This document shows, piece after piece, positions 6,104 through 6,715 of a stretch of 6,715 bases of DNA. The number at the start of each line of letters is the position of its first letter. Within the stretch, counting starts at the first letter, position 1. The position numbers were made by a program, and so were the translations under genes. Source of the stretch: Elusimicrobia bacterium RIFOXYB2_FULL_49_7 (GTDB lineage: Bacteria > Fibrobacterota > OXYB2-FULL-49-7). The stretch is from the NCBI GenBank assembly GCA_001800515.1, contig MGVN01000145.1, forward strand, positions 1 through 6,715, given 5' to 3'. Under the pieces are notes generated by a model. It made no database searches and was not told where the DNA came from. It was given only the letters and a program-made list of their open reading frames with translations.

Positions 6104-6715
6104 TTAAAATTCGAAATGTTTCAGTTTTTCCTGTTCGGATAATCTGTAGGCTTCCAGGCCGACGGTTGTTTCTCCGGGGCGGGGCAGGACGTGCGCAACT
6201 ACGCGGTCAAGAAAGCCCATCCTTGCGCCCGCGCGGTGTATTCTTTCCTGCAGGTCGGTGTCGTTGACGCGGTTCCAGCTTTTTCTCCAGCAATTTATGT
6301 TGTACCTGAAAAATTTCAGGTAGGAGCGGTAAAGCCATGTTTGTGTTCCGCCTATGCGCGGATTGTCGTCCTTGACGTTTACAATTATTCTTTTGCCGTG
6401 CCTCTCGGTTTCGTAGGCGGCGGAGACGAATTCGTAATCGCCCCGTCTTGCGAAATCAAGAAGCGTTTCCAGGTGATCGCTTGTCCAAGTATCATCATCG
6501 TCTATCCTGGCGATCCATTCTCCGCGCACCATGCCAAGCGCGTGGTTTGCGGGAACAACCGGGCCGGCAAGCCAGTGATTTTCCGCGGTAGGCGGGTAGC
6601 GGTATTTTCTTACGGGCAGATTGTAAAACCGCACGCGCTCATCATGCAGCCCGGCGGCCAGTTGCGCGGTATCGTCGGTACAGCAATCTCCAACTATGAT
6701 AAATTCGAAGTTCCG
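6104..6715 (-). CDS. Family 2 glycosyltransferase (GT-A fold), 5' end outside the window
   Basis: 203 codons are visible and the frame is open to the window edge, so the true start lies beyond base 6715. An internal GTG at 6632-6634 is not a credible start because conserved sequence lies upstream of it. The protein probably moves a sugar from a nucleotide-sugar donor to a growing glycan at the cytoplasmic membrane face. Visible residues 5-16 (FIIVGDCCTDDT) match the GT2 nucleotide-binding motif 'vvDdgStDdT', and ARIDDDDTW (69-77) is the metal-binding DxD segment. The later WNRVNDTDLQERIHRAG region is where the acceptor-side acidic catalytic residue of GT2 enzymes usually falls. It ends in PRPGETTVGLEAY and a short tail; no membrane segment is visible, unlike processive synthases. 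Only some 20-30 N-terminal residues are probably missing. GC looks higher here than in the genes downstream. Donor and acceptor cannot be told. Confidence 0.88.
   Translation of the reverse strand, partial: RNFEFIIVGDCCTDDTAQLAAGLHDERVRFYNLPVRKYRYPPTAENHWLAGPVVPANHALGMVRGEWIARIDDDDTWTSDHLETLLDFARRGDYEFVSAAYETERHGKRIIVNVKDDNPRIGGTQTWLYRSYLKFFRYNINCWRKSWNRVNDTDLQERIHRAGARMGFLDRVVAHVLPRPGETTVGLEAYRLSEQEKLKHFEF

Larger units (their letters stand above)
1..6715 (-). other. Six-gene polycistronic block of a surface-glycan cluster
   Basis: All six genes are co-directional, with junctions of +5, -8, +1, +13 and -8 bases. No gap is long enough for a promoter or an intrinsic terminator, and both ends run out of the window inside a gene. 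The order (glycosyltransferase, flippase, probable transferase, radical SAM enzyme, two methyltransferases) fits assembly, export and modification of one glycan. Co-transcription is inferred from spacing. Confidence 0.75.

Noticed and set aside
5926..6267. A 113-codon plus-strand open frame spanning the glycosyltransferase/flippase junction
   Set aside because: It is antisense to two well-supported genes and its Arg/Pro-rich product looks like a shadow of GC-rich coding sequence.
6303..6322. A 20-base inverted repeat with 9-base arms (TACCTGAAA / TTTCAGGTA) and a 2-base centre
   Set aside because: It falls inside the glycosyltransferase gene, where it encodes YLKFFRY. The centre is too short for an RNA hairpin, there is no second copy, and chance plus coding constraint explains it.

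Overview
The window is one block of a bacterial surface-polysaccharide (O-antigen, capsule or related glycan) gene cluster. Six protein genes all lie on the minus strand, so transcription runs from base 6715 towards base 1. In that order they are: a family 2 glycosyltransferase (5' end outside the window), a Wzx/MATE-like polysaccharide flippase, a 401-residue protein that looks like a GT-B-type transferase of an uncharacterised family, a B12-binding-domain radical SAM enzyme, a class I SAM methyltransferase with an N-terminal four-cysteine knuckle, and a second class I methyltransferase (3' end outside the window). The second methyltransferase is an unbroken reading frame from base 898 to the window edge.

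Packing is very tight. The junctions are a 5-base gap, an 8-base overlap, a 1-base gap, a 13-base gap (after correcting one start site) and an 8-base overlap. No intergenic space could hold a promoter or terminator, so the six genes are probably one stretch of a longer polycistronic transcript whose promoter and end both lie outside. No RNA gene, mobile element, CRISPR array or convincing regulatory repeat is visible, and no stretch over 300 bases lacks a gene.

Reading the genes together: the glycosyltransferase and the 401-residue protein would build a lipid-linked glycan on the cytoplasmic face of the membrane, and the flippase would move it across. The radical SAM enzyme and the two methyltransferases are candidates for making or decorating an unusual methylated sugar or substituent. 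The substrate of each is inferred from context only.

The organism cannot be fixed from the sequence. Base composition is moderate, by eye in the mid-40s percent GC, with a richer glycosyltransferase gene. Bacterial Shine-Dalgarno sites are present. B12 radical SAM proteins and methyltransferases inside a glycan cluster are common in environmental lineages such as Omnitrophota, Elusimicrobiota, Nitrospirota, Desulfobacterota and spirochaetes such as Leptospira. This is a weak guess, not an assignment.
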